DNA of 11,568 bases. Source: Deltaproteobacteria bacterium. GTDB lineage: Bacteria > SAR324 > NAC60-12. The DNA is taken from the NCBI GenBank assembly GCA_003541985.1, contig DPLM01000208.1:1-11568 (forward strand), read 5' to 3'. How positions within the stretch are numbered: position 1 is the first letter of the stretch; every line of letters begins with the position of its first letter. Positions 1 through 7,657 of this stretch are shown here, in pieces. The notes under the pieces are model-generated. The model made no database searches. It had not been told where the DNA came from and saw nothing but the letters and a program-made list of their open reading frames with translations. Both the position numbers and the translations under genes were made by a program.

Positions 1-351
1 TGCTTTTAAATTCAGTGAGATTAAGTGGTCCCATTCTGATTCACTTACTTCGCCAAGAGGTGTAGGGAAAAAGTCGGCAGCATTGTTGATTAGCACATCA
101 ATTTGGCCAAGTTTTTCTTCAATATGCTGAATCAACAGTTCAATCTTGGATACTTGTCTAAGGTCAGCTTGAAAACAACCATGTTGTTTAATGTCCCCAC
201 CCATAAGATCTAAGGTTTTTTTTGCCCCCTCCATAGACTGATGGTAATGTAAAGCTACCTTCATTCCTCGTTGGCCAAGGGAGACTGCGATAGCTTGACC
301 GAGACGCACACCCGCTCCGGTAACTAAAACTGTTCTGTTTTTTAAATCCAT
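1..351 (-). CDS. Pteridine-reductase-like short-chain dehydrogenase (SDR), N-terminal part
   Basis: NAD(P)H-dependent oxidoreductase of the classical SDR superfamily; the first 117 codons are present and the C-terminus lies beyond the left edge. Read on the minus strand from ATG at 351-349, it opens with a beta strand and the nucleotide-binding loop TGAGVRLG (residues 11-18). It continues with HYHQS (35-39), an acidic AD at 62-63, the structural NNAA (89-92), and the Asn of the SDR catalytic tetrad in LNLKA (N114). The Arg after the glycine loop and the HYHxS segment resemble the pteridine reductase/FolM branch, which reduces pterins or dihydrofolate with NADPH. The YxxxK active site is off-window, so the substrate is inferred only. 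It diverges from pdxA with 9 bases between start codons and has no visible Shine-Dalgarno. SDR membership is secure; the pteridine reductase assignment is moderate. Confidence 0.88.
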   Translation of the reverse strand, partial: MDLKNRTVLVTGAGVRLGQAIAVSLGQRGMKVALHYHQSMEGAKKTLDLMGGDIKQHGCFQADLRQVSKIELLIQHIEEKLGQIDVLINNAADFFPTPLGEVSESEWDHLISLNLKA

Positions 352-360
352 TTTGATTTT

Positions 361-1386
361 ATGCTTGAAAAAAGAAAACCAATCATTGGTCTTACGATGG
401 GAGACCCTAATGGTATCGGCCCCGAAATCATAGTTAGGGCACTCACCAAACTGAATTCACGTTTGGATTGGCATCCAGTCATTTTTGGGGATGCTTGGGT
501 TATCGAACAGGTTATCAGCAAACTTGATTCAACCCTACAACTTAAAATGTGTAAGAATTTGGCTAAATTACCTGATGGGCCTTGTATTGTGGATTTGAAA
601 GTGCACTCCGGCAGAAACTGGCAGCTTGGCCAAGTCAGTGCCTGGGGTGGAGAGTCATCATTTCATTTTTTGAAAGAGGCAATTGATGCAGCGCTTGCAA
701 ACCAGATTGATGCAATTTCCACTGCCCCTTTGAGCAAAACAGCGCTTCATATGGCTGGTCATCATTTTCCAGGACACACTGAAATTCTCTCGAGATTGAG
801 TAACGGGGCCCCACCCATCATGATGCTTACCGTTGAAGGACTGAGAGCAGTCCATATCAGTACCCATGTTTCTCTGCTTAATGCAATTGATCAAATTCAA
901 CCAAAGCGAATCCTTGAAGTTGCTCAAGTAACTAACGATGCCCTCATAAGAATGGGTATTAAAAATCCAAGGCTTGCGTTGCCAGGTTTGAATCCTCATG
1001 CCGGAGAGGAAGGCCTATTCGGTGATGAGGAAAAAAAATTACTTCTTCCTGCATTAAAATTGATGGAAGACGCTGGCATAAATTGTGTCGGTCCTATTTC
1101 GCCAGACACTGTTTTTTTAAGGCATCGCAAGGGTGAATTCGATGCAGTTATTGCGCTTTATCATGATCAATCTCATATTGCTCTCAAACTGCTTGGATTT
1201 GAAAAAGGGGTAAATGCAACCCTGGGATTACCATTGATTCGCACATCAGTTGATCATGGGACAGCTTTCGACCGAGCCTCCCAATTTAACGCGGACTCTG
1301 GTTCCATGGAAGCTGCAATCGAATTAGCGCTTCGCTTCGTTTCAAACTCTGACAAGCAAAAGAGCGCACCTTTTTTGCACCATTAG
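361..1386 (+). CDS. pdxA: 4-hydroxythreonine-4-phosphate dehydrogenase (PdxA)
   Basis: Oxidises 4-phosphohydroxy-L-threonine with NAD(P)+ in the DXP-dependent pyridoxal 5'-phosphate pathway; cytosolic, normally a divalent-metal-dependent homodimer. The 341 residues match the family length of about 330. Visible signatures are TMGDPNGIGPE (12-22), GHTE with substrate-binding H139/T140, HISTHVSL (H169), GLNPHAGEEG (H213) and ALYHDQ (H268). H169, H213 and H268 correspond to the three metal ligands. The C-terminal block has K276, N285 and the run LGLPLIRTSVDHGTA (288-302). ATG 361 is the only usual start: the frame upstream closes at the TAA at 343-345 with no ATG, GTG or TTG between. No Shine-Dalgarno precedes it; the leader is AT-rich, so leaderless or SD-independent initiation is likely. 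A 47-bp gap separates it from the next gene. Confidence 0.97.
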   Translation: MLEKRKPIIGLTMGDPNGIGPEIIVRALTKLNSRLDWHPVIFGDAWVIEQVISKLDSTLQLKMCKNLAKLPDGPCIVDLKVHSGRNWQLGQVSAWGGESSFHFLKEAIDAALANQIDAISTAPLSKTALHMAGHHFPGHTEILSRLSNGAPPIMMLTVEGLRAVHISTHVSLLNAIDQIQPKRILEVAQVTNDALIRMGIKNPRLALPGLNPHAGEEGLFGDEEKKLLLPALKLMEDAGINCVGPISPDTVFLRHRKGEFDAVIALYHDQSHIALKLLGFEKGVNATLGLPLIRTSVDHGTAFDRASQFNADSGSMEAAIELALRFVSNSDKQKSAPFLHH

Positions 1387-1402
1387 CAAATAGCATTATA
1401 GT
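1374..1402 (+). promoter_or_regulatory. Candidate sigma-70-like promoter before the metallo-beta-lactamase gene
   Basis: TTTGCA (1374-1379, 4 of 6 matches to TTGACA) is followed after 17 bases by TATAGT (1397-1402, 5 of 6 matches to TATAAT). It lies at the end of pdxA and in the short gap, which would place a transcript start near 1409 and leave room for the CAGAG (1421-1425) before the TTG start at 1434. Found by eye only; AT-rich sequence makes chance matches common. Confidence 0.3.
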
Positions 1403-1433
1403 CTATTGAAGATCACCAATCAGAGTTTTAATT

Positions 1434-3620
1434 TTGGCTGAACTCATTTACGAAATATTGGCGCCAGGGATTTCTTGGCTAGAGGTACCCAAAGCAGACT
1501 TACGTATTCTTTGCGGTTGTCCAGCTGATGCGGTCAAGCATCTTACCATCAAGGGGAAAATCAGTGTGGTTACGGAAAACGGGGCCACTTTTGAAACTGG
1601 CCCGAATGCCATTTTACTAGCAGATAATTTCCTACAAAATGGTTTGCCGGCAAACATGGCAGAATTCCCAGTTCTGCAAATGTTTTATAAGCAAGGGCAA
1701 ATCATCCCTAATCATCCCAATAACAAGGGCGAACGCCCTGTACTCATTGGCAATGCCAAAGCAGTTCAGTCTCAGCTTCAATACATCTATTGTGGAAACT
1801 ACGGCCTGACTACCCCTGAAGAGTTGATCGATTGCGGGGTGAGTCTTGAAGATGCTACCGAAATGATGGCAATGAAGATGCAGTTTGCTTTTGGTAGTAT
1901 CAAACCACCGGATGCGCTATTGTCAACCTGCATTGTCGAAGATTCTGGATGGCATCGCTTAAAGGATGACTTATTGGTAAGTCGTAAAGGAGTGAATCAG
2001 TATCAATTCAAAATGGGGCTGGAATGCATTGACGTAGATCTGAGGCTTCAAAATGCGGAGACTTATCCGGCTCCGTACAAACTTTCAGACCAATGGTTAC
2101 CAAGAGACCGGTTTGCCGTTTGGCATACTGGGGAGGGAGATGGTTGGGATCGCTTTCGACCATGTATGGCAAGTTTACTAATGATTGAAGGAGAACCTTA
2201 TCTCATCGATGCTGGTCCGAACTTACACTACACTCTTGAAGTGTTAGGGATTAGCTTAAGTGAAATAGCTGGTATTTTTCATACTCATTCACACGATGAT
2301 CATTTTGCTGGGTTGACAAATTTAATTCTTTCTGGGCGTAAGATAAGATATTATTCGTCCAAATTGGTCCGTCATTCAACTTTTCAGAAACTGTCGGCAC
2401 TGATCGGGTTACCCACCCAGGAAATTGAAAAGTATTTTGATTTCAAAGATCTTGAATTGGACGAATGGAGTAGCATTTCAAAATTTGTTCAAGTCAAGCC
2501 ATGTTTCTCGCCTCATCCAGTAGACACTAATATTTTCTTCTTTAGATACGAAGATGGTGTGAAAACTCAAACATATGCACATCTAGCCGACATCATTTCA
2601 AGTGCAGTATTGAGTGGGATGAAAAACCCTGAATCAAAATATCACATCAGTGAAAATTTCTATAAAAAGATATTTGATAACTATCTACAAACTACTGATG
2701 TCAAAAAAATCGACGCTGGTGGGGGCATGATTCATGGTGAGGTGAAAGATTTTGCAGATGATAAATCAAGAAAAATTATTTTAGCACATTCTTCCTCACC
2801 TTTTTCGCAAGACGAACTTAAAATAATCGAATCTGCGTGTACCGTGAAGTTTGGGTCGTCTGACCTCAGAGTGCCAATGAGTAAGGAAAAATTTTTGAAG
2901 GATAAAGCACTGCAGTGGCTTCAAGAACTTTTTCCAACACTGAGCAAAGGGGAACTGAAAAAACTAATGAAGTACCCAACAGCAGAAATTACAAGGGGAC
3001 AAAAATTACTTTTTCAGGCTCATGAGGTTGAATATATACCACTACTTTTAACAGGGCAGGTTGAGCAAGACGGAATGTTCTACCCAGTAGGGACATTACT
3101 TGGGGAGGCGAATGCACTGGCGGATTTACCATTATCACAGAAGATTGTTGCCGTTGGTCCAGTTTGCTATTTACCGATCCCTAAAAATCCATACAAGAAC
3201 TTGCTGAAAGTGCATAAATTATTGAAGAAGAGAATTTCGTTACTTAATGGCTGTGACTATCTTAGAACATTCCCGATGCTTCAGTATGGACTGTGTAATG
3301 ACCAACTGCAGTCACTTCTAAAAAAATCTGAACCAATAAGCTTCAAAAAAAATCAGCCAGTTCTCTTTCCGGATAATGCTTTGGGTGTCATTGAATCTGG
3401 TGAAGTTCAATTTTTGGCAGGCAACAAAACTCTGAAAGTTACTGATAAATCAGTGCTTGGATTGTCAAACATTTTAGGTAACTCATTTTTTTGGAAAGAA
3501 AAAACTACAACAAAATGCCAAGTGTTATGTCTTCCTGCAGAAAATTTGTTTCAGGCACCTGGGGTGCGATGGTTCCTTCAGAGAACTTATCAAGATTATA
3601 ACTTTCAGTTGAGTTCATGA
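1434..3620 (+). CDS. Metallo-beta-lactamase-fold protein with novel N-terminal domain and two degenerate cNMP-binding-like domains
   Basis: A 728-residue multidomain protein of unknown function, probably cytosolic (no signal peptide or membrane segment seen). Residues 1 to about 215 form an N-terminal region I cannot assign, with a Cys-containing LRILCGCPADAVKHL stretch (23-37) and IPNHPNN (91-97). Residues about 225-480 are a metallo-beta-lactamase fold: LIDAGPN (257-263), then HTHSHDDH (283-290), which contains HxHxDH with H285, H287, D289 and H290. Likely further ligands are H361 (SPHPVD), D385 (HLAD) and H434 or H452. Residues about 515-600 and 630-728 resemble cyclic-nucleotide-binding beta barrels (PVGTLLGEANAL at 551-562; a second copy without the Gly-Glu pair). 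Neither shows the Arg of the phosphate-binding cassette, so cNMP binding is doubtful. The start is TTG 1434; the next in-frame Met is residue 75, inside sequence that looks structured. The stop overlaps the next gene's start (ATGA). Confidence 0.85.
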   Translation: MAELIYEILAPGISWLEVPKADLRILCGCPADAVKHLTIKGKISVVTENGATFETGPNAILLADNFLQNGLPANMAEFPVLQMFYKQGQIIPNHPNNKGERPVLIGNAKAVQSQLQYIYCGNYGLTTPEELIDCGVSLEDATEMMAMKMQFAFGSIKPPDALLSTCIVEDSGWHRLKDDLLVSRKGVNQYQFKMGLECIDVDLRLQNAETYPAPYKLSDQWLPRDRFAVWHTGEGDGWDRFRPCMASLLMIEGEPYLIDAGPNLHYTLEVLGISLSEIAGIFHTHSHDDHFAGLTNLILSGRKIRYYSSKLVRHSTFQKLSALIGLPTQEIEKYFDFKDLELDEWSSISKFVQVKPCFSPHPVDTNIFFFRYEDGVKTQTYAHLADIISSAVLSGMKNPESKYHISENFYKKIFDNYLQTTDVKKIDAGGGMIHGEVKDFADDKSRKIILAHSSSPFSQDELKIIESACTVKFGSSDLRVPMSKEKFLKDKALQWLQELFPTLSKGELKKLMKYPTAEITRGQKLLFQAHEVEYIPLLLTGQVEQDGMFYPVGTLLGEANALADLPLSQKIVAVGPVCYLPIPKNPYKNLLKVHKLLKKRISLLNGCDYLRTFPMLQYGLCNDQLQSLLKKSEPISFKKNQPVLFPDNALGVIESGEVQFLAGNKTLKVTDKSVLGLSNILGNSFFWKEKTTTKCQVLCLPAENLFQAPGVRWFLQRTYQDYNFQLSS

Positions 3621-4573
3621 CTGCCCTCACAACCGTCAACTTGCCCCAAAATCTTCCTCGTAGTCTCCCGCCTCAGAGAGCTTTAGAATTGGTTTTTGGC
3701 AATTATGCCGTGAATACAAGACGGGCTTATGAGCGAGCTCTAAAAGACTTCCAGAAATGGGCTGATCTGCATTCCACTCAAGACCTAGAACATCTCGATA
3801 GTCTCAAAATGCTGGAATACAAGGAGCATCTTAGATTGAGCGGAAAAAAATCAGCAAGCATCAACCAAGCTATGAGCGCTCTGAAAAAGATCTGTCGTGT
3901 CCTTGCAGAGTGTGGATATATTCAACAAAATCCATTCAAGTCCTCTCTTATCCGCAACGAGAAAGTCTCCCAACTCAGCAATAAGGGAGCTTTGCGAATT
4001 AATCAGCTTCAGCAAATGCTTGATGCAAATGAGAACATAGCCTACGACGAGCGAGTGGAGACTTTGCTCCGTCACAGGAATAAATTGTTGCTAAAATTTC
4101 TATATTTCACTGCAGCACGAAGAAGCGAAGCCTCCGTACTAAACTGGGAAAACATACGTCAGGATGGTCGATTCTGGATAGCTATCCTTGAGGAAACGAA
4201 GAGTGGTGTCCCACAAAAACTAAAAATCAGAGAAGAGCTTTATCAAGAATTGATAGTCTGGAGAGGTGACCTACAGTTAGCTGGTTTGAGTACACCATGG
4301 GTGTTCCCCTCCTTGGGACAGCGCAGCATGGGCAACCAAATGACTGGCAAGGCCATAAATGAAGCTATCCGTCGCCTTGGAAACGCTATCGGTATAAAAA
4401 TTTCTACACACTATCTCCGGCATACCGCCATTACACTTGCACTTGAACTGGGAGAGCCCCTCCAAAAAGTTCAAGCATATGCTCGGCACGCCTCCGCAAA
4501 TACGACTGTTCGTTACTTTCACGATCAGCAACTACTCGAAAAAAATCCCACCGATACCCTTCCAGCTCTGTAG
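3617..4573 (+). CDS. Tyrosine recombinase / site-specific integrase (XerC/D-like)
   Basis: DNA breaking-rejoining enzyme of the phage integrase family; 318 residues, the usual Xer size. An N-terminal SAM-like core-binding domain occupies about residues 20-108 (NTRRAYERALKDFQKWA, 33-49), and the catalytic domain about 123-310. All active-site residues are visible: R168 in TAARRSEAS, K195 in ETKSG, H265 and R268 in HYLRH, H291 in ARHAS, and the nucleophile Y300 in TVRYFHD. Arg replaces the usual Gly before H291. The ATG at 3617 overlaps the upstream stop by 4 bases (ATGA), so translation is probably coupled to the metallo-beta-lactamase gene. I found no tRNA, direct repeat or phage gene beside it. 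It could be a chromosomal dimer-resolution Xer, an integron/ICE-type enzyme, or a specialised recombinase; I give no gene symbol for that reason. Confidence 0.93.
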   Translation: MTALTTVNLPQNLPRSLPPQRALELVFGNYAVNTRRAYERALKDFQKWADLHSTQDLEHLDSLKMLEYKEHLRLSGKKSASINQAMSALKKICRVLAECGYIQQNPFKSSLIRNEKVSQLSNKGALRINQLQQMLDANENIAYDERVETLLRHRNKLLLKFLYFTAARRSEASVLNWENIRQDGRFWIAILEETKSGVPQKLKIREELYQELIVWRGDLQLAGLSTPWVFPSLGQRSMGNQMTGKAINEAIRRLGNAIGIKISTHYLRHTAITLALELGEPLQKVQAYARHASANTTVRYFHDQQLLEKNPTDTLPAL

Positions 4574-4764
4574 AGAGTATCTTGATAAAATCTTAATCAG
4601 GATGGGGGTTCAGAAAATTAAAATAAAAAATTAACATTTAAATTTAGTTACTTAATTAATAATCTCGGATTATGAAATTTTGAATTACTTTGAATGCATG
4701 CTCTTTGCAGTTGGTCCTTATGAGAAATGAGGATCGCATGGAGTAACTCCCTCAATGGAATTGA
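4574..4764. other. AT-rich intergenic spacer with a short palindrome
   Basis: This 191-bp spacer separates the recombinase from the J-domain gene. It is clearly AT-rich between about 4612 and 4685 and probably carries the promoter of the J-domain gene, though no convincing -35/-10 pair stands out. A perfect palindrome GGAGT-A-ACTCC lies at 4740-4750, just 15 bases before the next ATG. I see no RNA gene, no strong terminator and no integrase attachment-site repeat. Confidence 0.5.
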
Positions 4765-5613
4765 ATGAATCCTACCTTTAGTCCCTATGCAGAACTTGGT
4801 GTCAGACCGGATGTCACTCATCAGGAACTGAAACAAGCTTACCGACAAGCTGTTCTACGTTACCACCCCGATTCAGCTGTTGGAGCAGCTAATTCTCTCA
4901 AGTTCAATGCTGTTACGGAGGCCTATAAAGAACTTCGCGCAATTGTTGATCAGTCGCCCCGTGAGAAAGGGTCTGATGACCAGCATTCGAAATTACGAAA
5001 GAAAAATCAGTTGTTGGACAAAGAACAACCGATTGACCCACAAACTCTTGAATTGGATACACCAGATCTCCAACAGTTGCTGTGTGAATCCGACAATTCT
5101 CATGTTCGACAAGTGGCTGCGATAGCACTCTTTCTAAAGAAAGAGTCAGCACTTACCATAGAACTATTGGCTATAGCTAAACAACCAACCATGCCAAGTA
5201 TTCGTAAGGCAATTATTTCAGCAATGCATATTGGCCCTCGTAAAAAAGTTGTTCCAATCCTCCTGTCAGTTGCTTGTGAGAGTGATCTGGAAATTGCAGC
5301 CATCGCAATTCAACAAATTGAGAAAATTGATGAGTCTTTGCGGGGCAAAATTTTGTTTAAATTACGGATAGCTCATTTGAGCCTCTGGGAGAGAACCAAG
5401 AGAATTTTTGACCCTGATCTCCTACTTATCACTCAATACTCACAGTTGGGTGTTCAACTTCGCCAGAAGGGGCTTCTCAGCCAAGAACAATTGCAAATAG
5501 CCCTGGTTTTACAAAAGAAATTTCCCCTCTTATTAGGTCAGATTCTGCGGCAGTTAAATTATGTTCAGCCTCATGAATTGCGTTCTGTTCTGAGTAGTAC
5601 ATCTCGTAGCTAA
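4765..5613 (+). CDS. J-domain (DnaJ-like) protein with HEAT-like helices and GspE/MshE-N-like C-terminus
   Basis: A 282-residue protein beginning with a J domain (residues about 6-64), which in this family stimulates the ATPase of an Hsp70/DnaK partner; the diagnostic HPD is at 34-36, after helix II (LKQAYRQAVLRY). It lacks the Gly/Phe region and Cys-rich zinc domain of canonical DnaJ. A charged linker (65-95) leads to paired helices that look like HEAT repeats (about 100-195; HVRQVAAIALF, SIRKAIISAM, EIAAIAIQQI). The tail at about 228-278 (LGVQLRQKGLLSQEQLQIAL, then LGQILRQLNYV) resembles the GspE/MshE N-terminal module found in type II secretion and pilus ATPases, some of which bind c-di-GMP. 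An in-frame TGA lies directly before ATG 4765, so the start is fixed; GGA at 4757-4759 is a weak ribosome site. It is probably a specialised co-chaperone with unknown client. Confidence 0.85.
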   Translation: MNPTFSPYAELGVRPDVTHQELKQAYRQAVLRYHPDSAVGAANSLKFNAVTEAYKELRAIVDQSPREKGSDDQHSKLRKKNQLLDKEQPIDPQTLELDTPDLQQLLCESDNSHVRQVAAIALFLKKESALTIELLAIAKQPTMPSIRKAIISAMHIGPRKKVVPILLSVACESDLEIAAIAIQQIEKIDESLRGKILFKLRIAHLSLWERTKRIFDPDLLLITQYSQLGVQLRQKGLLSQEQLQIALVLQKKFPLLLGQILRQLNYVQPHELRSVLSSTSRS

Positions 5614-5631
5614 AACCTCTTCAGTCTTCCG

Positions 5632-5643
5632 TTGACCAGTCAA
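5632..5643. repeat. Short inverted repeat upstream of mnmG
   Basis: TTGAC-CA-GTCAA is a perfect dyad with 5-base arms, overlapping a wider AGTCTT/AAGACT pair (5623-5628 and 5642-5647). It lies in the 118-bp gap between the J-domain gene and mnmG. It could be an operator or part of a weak hairpin after the J-domain gene; there is no T-run directly after it, so a classic terminator is not supported. Confidence 0.3.
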
Positions 5644-5731
5644 GACTCACTGGGCTGGATCTTCCAGAAAAATCCTGATAATTTTCAGATTATTTAATTA
5701 TTTTGTAGAAATTCCACTGGGGGCTACAATT

Positions 5732-7645
5732 ATGGCCGCTTTGCAAATCGCAGAAGTCATTGTCATTGGTGGTGGACATGCAGGATGTGAAGCCGCACTG
5801 GCTTCGGCACGGCTTGGTTGCAAGACGATCCTGCTCACCATAGATACTGAAAAGATTGCCCAAATGTCATGTAACCCAGCAATTGGTGGAATTGGGAAAG
5901 GGCATTTAGTCAAAGAAATTGACGCACTGGGTGGGGAGATGGGCAAAGTTGCAGACCAGTCAGGAATTCAGTTTCGAGTGTTGAACAGCTCACGAGGTCC
6001 AGCGACTCGTGGAACTCGATGTCAGTCAGAAATGTATGAGTACAGAAGTTTGATGCAGATGATCCTGAAAGGAGAGCCTAATCTTTGGATCGTCAAAGCA
6101 ATGGTAGAGGAACTTGTTATTGAGAATGGTATCCTCCAGGGGGTTCGAACAAACGCTGGAGAATTTTTGGCGAGTTCTGTTGTAATTACCACAGGAACTT
6201 TCTTGAATGGCTTGATCCATCGAGGTGAAAACCGGATCCAGGCTGGTAGAATCGATGAACTACCATCGCTGAAATTATCTTTGGCTTTGGCTAATTGTAA
6301 ACTTGAATTAGGCCGTCTGAAGACAGGTACACCAGCTCGGCTCGATAAAAGAACGATCAATTGGGGAGGTATACCAGAGCAGTTGGGTGATGATCCTATT
6401 CGAAAATTTTCGTTTTGGGGGACAGAAACGCCCCTGCCCCAAGTACCTTGCCATATTGTGTATACCAACGAAGCAACTCATAAAATTATAAAGGACACTC
6501 TTCATCGCTCTGCTCTTTACGGAGGTGCGATTAAGGGAATCGGACCAAGGTATTGTCCTTCAATTGAAGATAAGATTGTCAAGTTTGCTCAGAAAGACAG
6601 ACACCAAGTCTTTCTGGAACCAACTGGAATTGGATCTGATAATTTTGAAATCTATCCAAATGGTCTCTCCACAAGCCTACCTGAGGACGTGCAGCAAGCA
6701 TTCTATCGGACAATTCCTGGGCTTGAAAATGTAGAGATGCTTCAGGCGGGCTATGCGATCGAATATGATTTTGTTCAACCAACAGAACTGAGAGCAACCC
6801 TCGAACTAAAAAAAGTACGGGGTCTTTTTTTAGCTGGTCAAATCAACGGGACTACCGGCTATGAGGAGGCAGCGGCACAAGGTCTTTTGGCTGGAGTGAA
6901 TGCTGCCCTGAAAGTTCAGGGCAGAGAGCCTTTTGTACTACAAAGAGATGAAGCCTACATGGGGGTTCTGGTTGATGATCTGATCACTAAAGGAGTAACT
7001 GAACCCTACAGAATGTTTACCTCAAGAGCCGAACATAGGCTCCAATTGCGAGAGGATAATGCGGATCTTCGGCTGTGTGAGAAAGGACACCAACTAGGAC
7101 TATTAGATGATGAGTGTTATAAGCAATTCCTTAACAAACAGTGTAAAATCTTTGCTCTCAAAAAAACATTAGAGCAGGTGAAAATCACTCCGGTTAAGGA
7201 AATTCAGGAGGTACTGAAACAGATGAATCAGGCTGAATTGAAACAGGCGAGTAGTTTGGCGGAACTGATACGTCGCCCGGGTCATTGGATGGAGGTACTC
7301 TCTGAGCAATCAGTTATAATGGGAAAGGTTGCTTTGCAGGAATTCCCAGAGGAAGTCCGTGAACAGGTTGAAATACAGATCAAGTACGAAGGTTATTTGC
7401 AGCGCCAAGAACAAGAACTTCGACAAATGCGAGAAATGGATCGCATTCAGATCCCTAGTCAACTAGATATGAAAAATATTCCTGGCCTCTCCAGAGAAGT
7501 CCAAGAACTTTTAAGCAAGCATCAACCCGCTACCCTTGGTCAGGCAAGTCGCATCAGCGGGGTCACCCCTGCAGCCCTGACGGTTATCCGAGTTTATCTC
7601 AAGACATACTTTTCCAAAAACTCATCACTCCAACATGTGAGTTAA
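5732..7645 (+). CDS. mnmG: tRNA uridine-5-carboxymethylaminomethyl modification enzyme MnmG (GidA)
   Basis: FAD-dependent enzyme that, with the GTPase MnmE, installs the carboxymethylaminomethyl (or aminomethyl) group on wobble U34 of tRNAs, using methylene-tetrahydrofolate as the carbon donor. At 637 residues it matches the long bacterial MnmG. Visible features are the FAD loop GGGHAG (13-18), SCNPAIGGIGKGHLVKE with C47 (46-62), TGTFLNG (154-160), GRLKTGTPARLD (194-205), GPRYCPSIEDK, AGYAIEYD, GQINGTTGYEEAAAQGL, EPYRMFTSRAEHRL, REDNADLRL, and the C-terminal KYEGYL and GQASRISGVTPAA segments that contact tRNA/MnmE. An oddity is RCQSEMYEY (96-104) where most relatives have RAQADR. ATG 5732 has a G-rich ribosome site (5719-5723) 8 bases upstream. 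No rsmG or parAB follows, so this is not the classic origin-linked gid cluster; the K+ channel gene starts 12 bp after the stop. Confidence 0.98.
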   Translation: MAALQIAEVIVIGGGHAGCEAALASARLGCKTILLTIDTEKIAQMSCNPAIGGIGKGHLVKEIDALGGEMGKVADQSGIQFRVLNSSRGPATRGTRCQSEMYEYRSLMQMILKGEPNLWIVKAMVEELVIENGILQGVRTNAGEFLASSVVITTGTFLNGLIHRGENRIQAGRIDELPSLKLSLALANCKLELGRLKTGTPARLDKRTINWGGIPEQLGDDPIRKFSFWGTETPLPQVPCHIVYTNEATHKIIKDTLHRSALYGGAIKGIGPRYCPSIEDKIVKFAQKDRHQVFLEPTGIGSDNFEIYPNGLSTSLPEDVQQAFYRTIPGLENVEMLQAGYAIEYDFVQPTELRATLELKKVRGLFLAGQINGTTGYEEAAAQGLLAGVNAALKVQGREPFVLQRDEAYMGVLVDDLITKGVTEPYRMFTSRAEHRLQLREDNADLRLCEKGHQLGLLDDECYKQFLNKQCKIFALKKTLEQVKITPVKEIQEVLKQMNQAELKQASSLAELIRRPGHWMEVLSEQSVIMGKVALQEFPEEVREQVEIQIKYEGYLQRQEQELRQMREMDRIQIPSQLDMKNIPGLSREVQELLSKHQPATLGQASRISGVTPAALTVIRVYLKTYFSKNSSLQHVS

Positions 7646-7657
7646 GGGCTGCTTGGG

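Noticed and set aside
4437..4634. 65-codon plus-strand frame crossing the recombinase end
   Set aside because: It mostly overlaps the conserved C-terminus of the recombinase in another frame and has a low-complexity Lys/Ile tail.
4574..4764. Possible attachment site or mobile-element boundary beside the recombinase
   Set aside because: No tRNA, no direct repeat and no phage or transposition genes were seen on either side; base composition of the genes around it looks similar.
5655..5667. Hairpin CTGGA-TCT-TCCAG as a terminator after the J-domain gene
   Set aside because: The stem is only 5 bp and is followed by A residues, not a T-run, so termination is not supported.
6022..6468. 148-codon open frame on the minus strand
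   Set aside because: It lies wholly opposite mnmG, whose plus-strand frame is unmistakable, and its translation shows no recognisable domain.
5732..7645. mnmG as a marker of the replication origin
   Set aside because: The usual gid cluster partners (rsmG, parA, parB, mnmE) and DnaA-box clusters are not visible around it.
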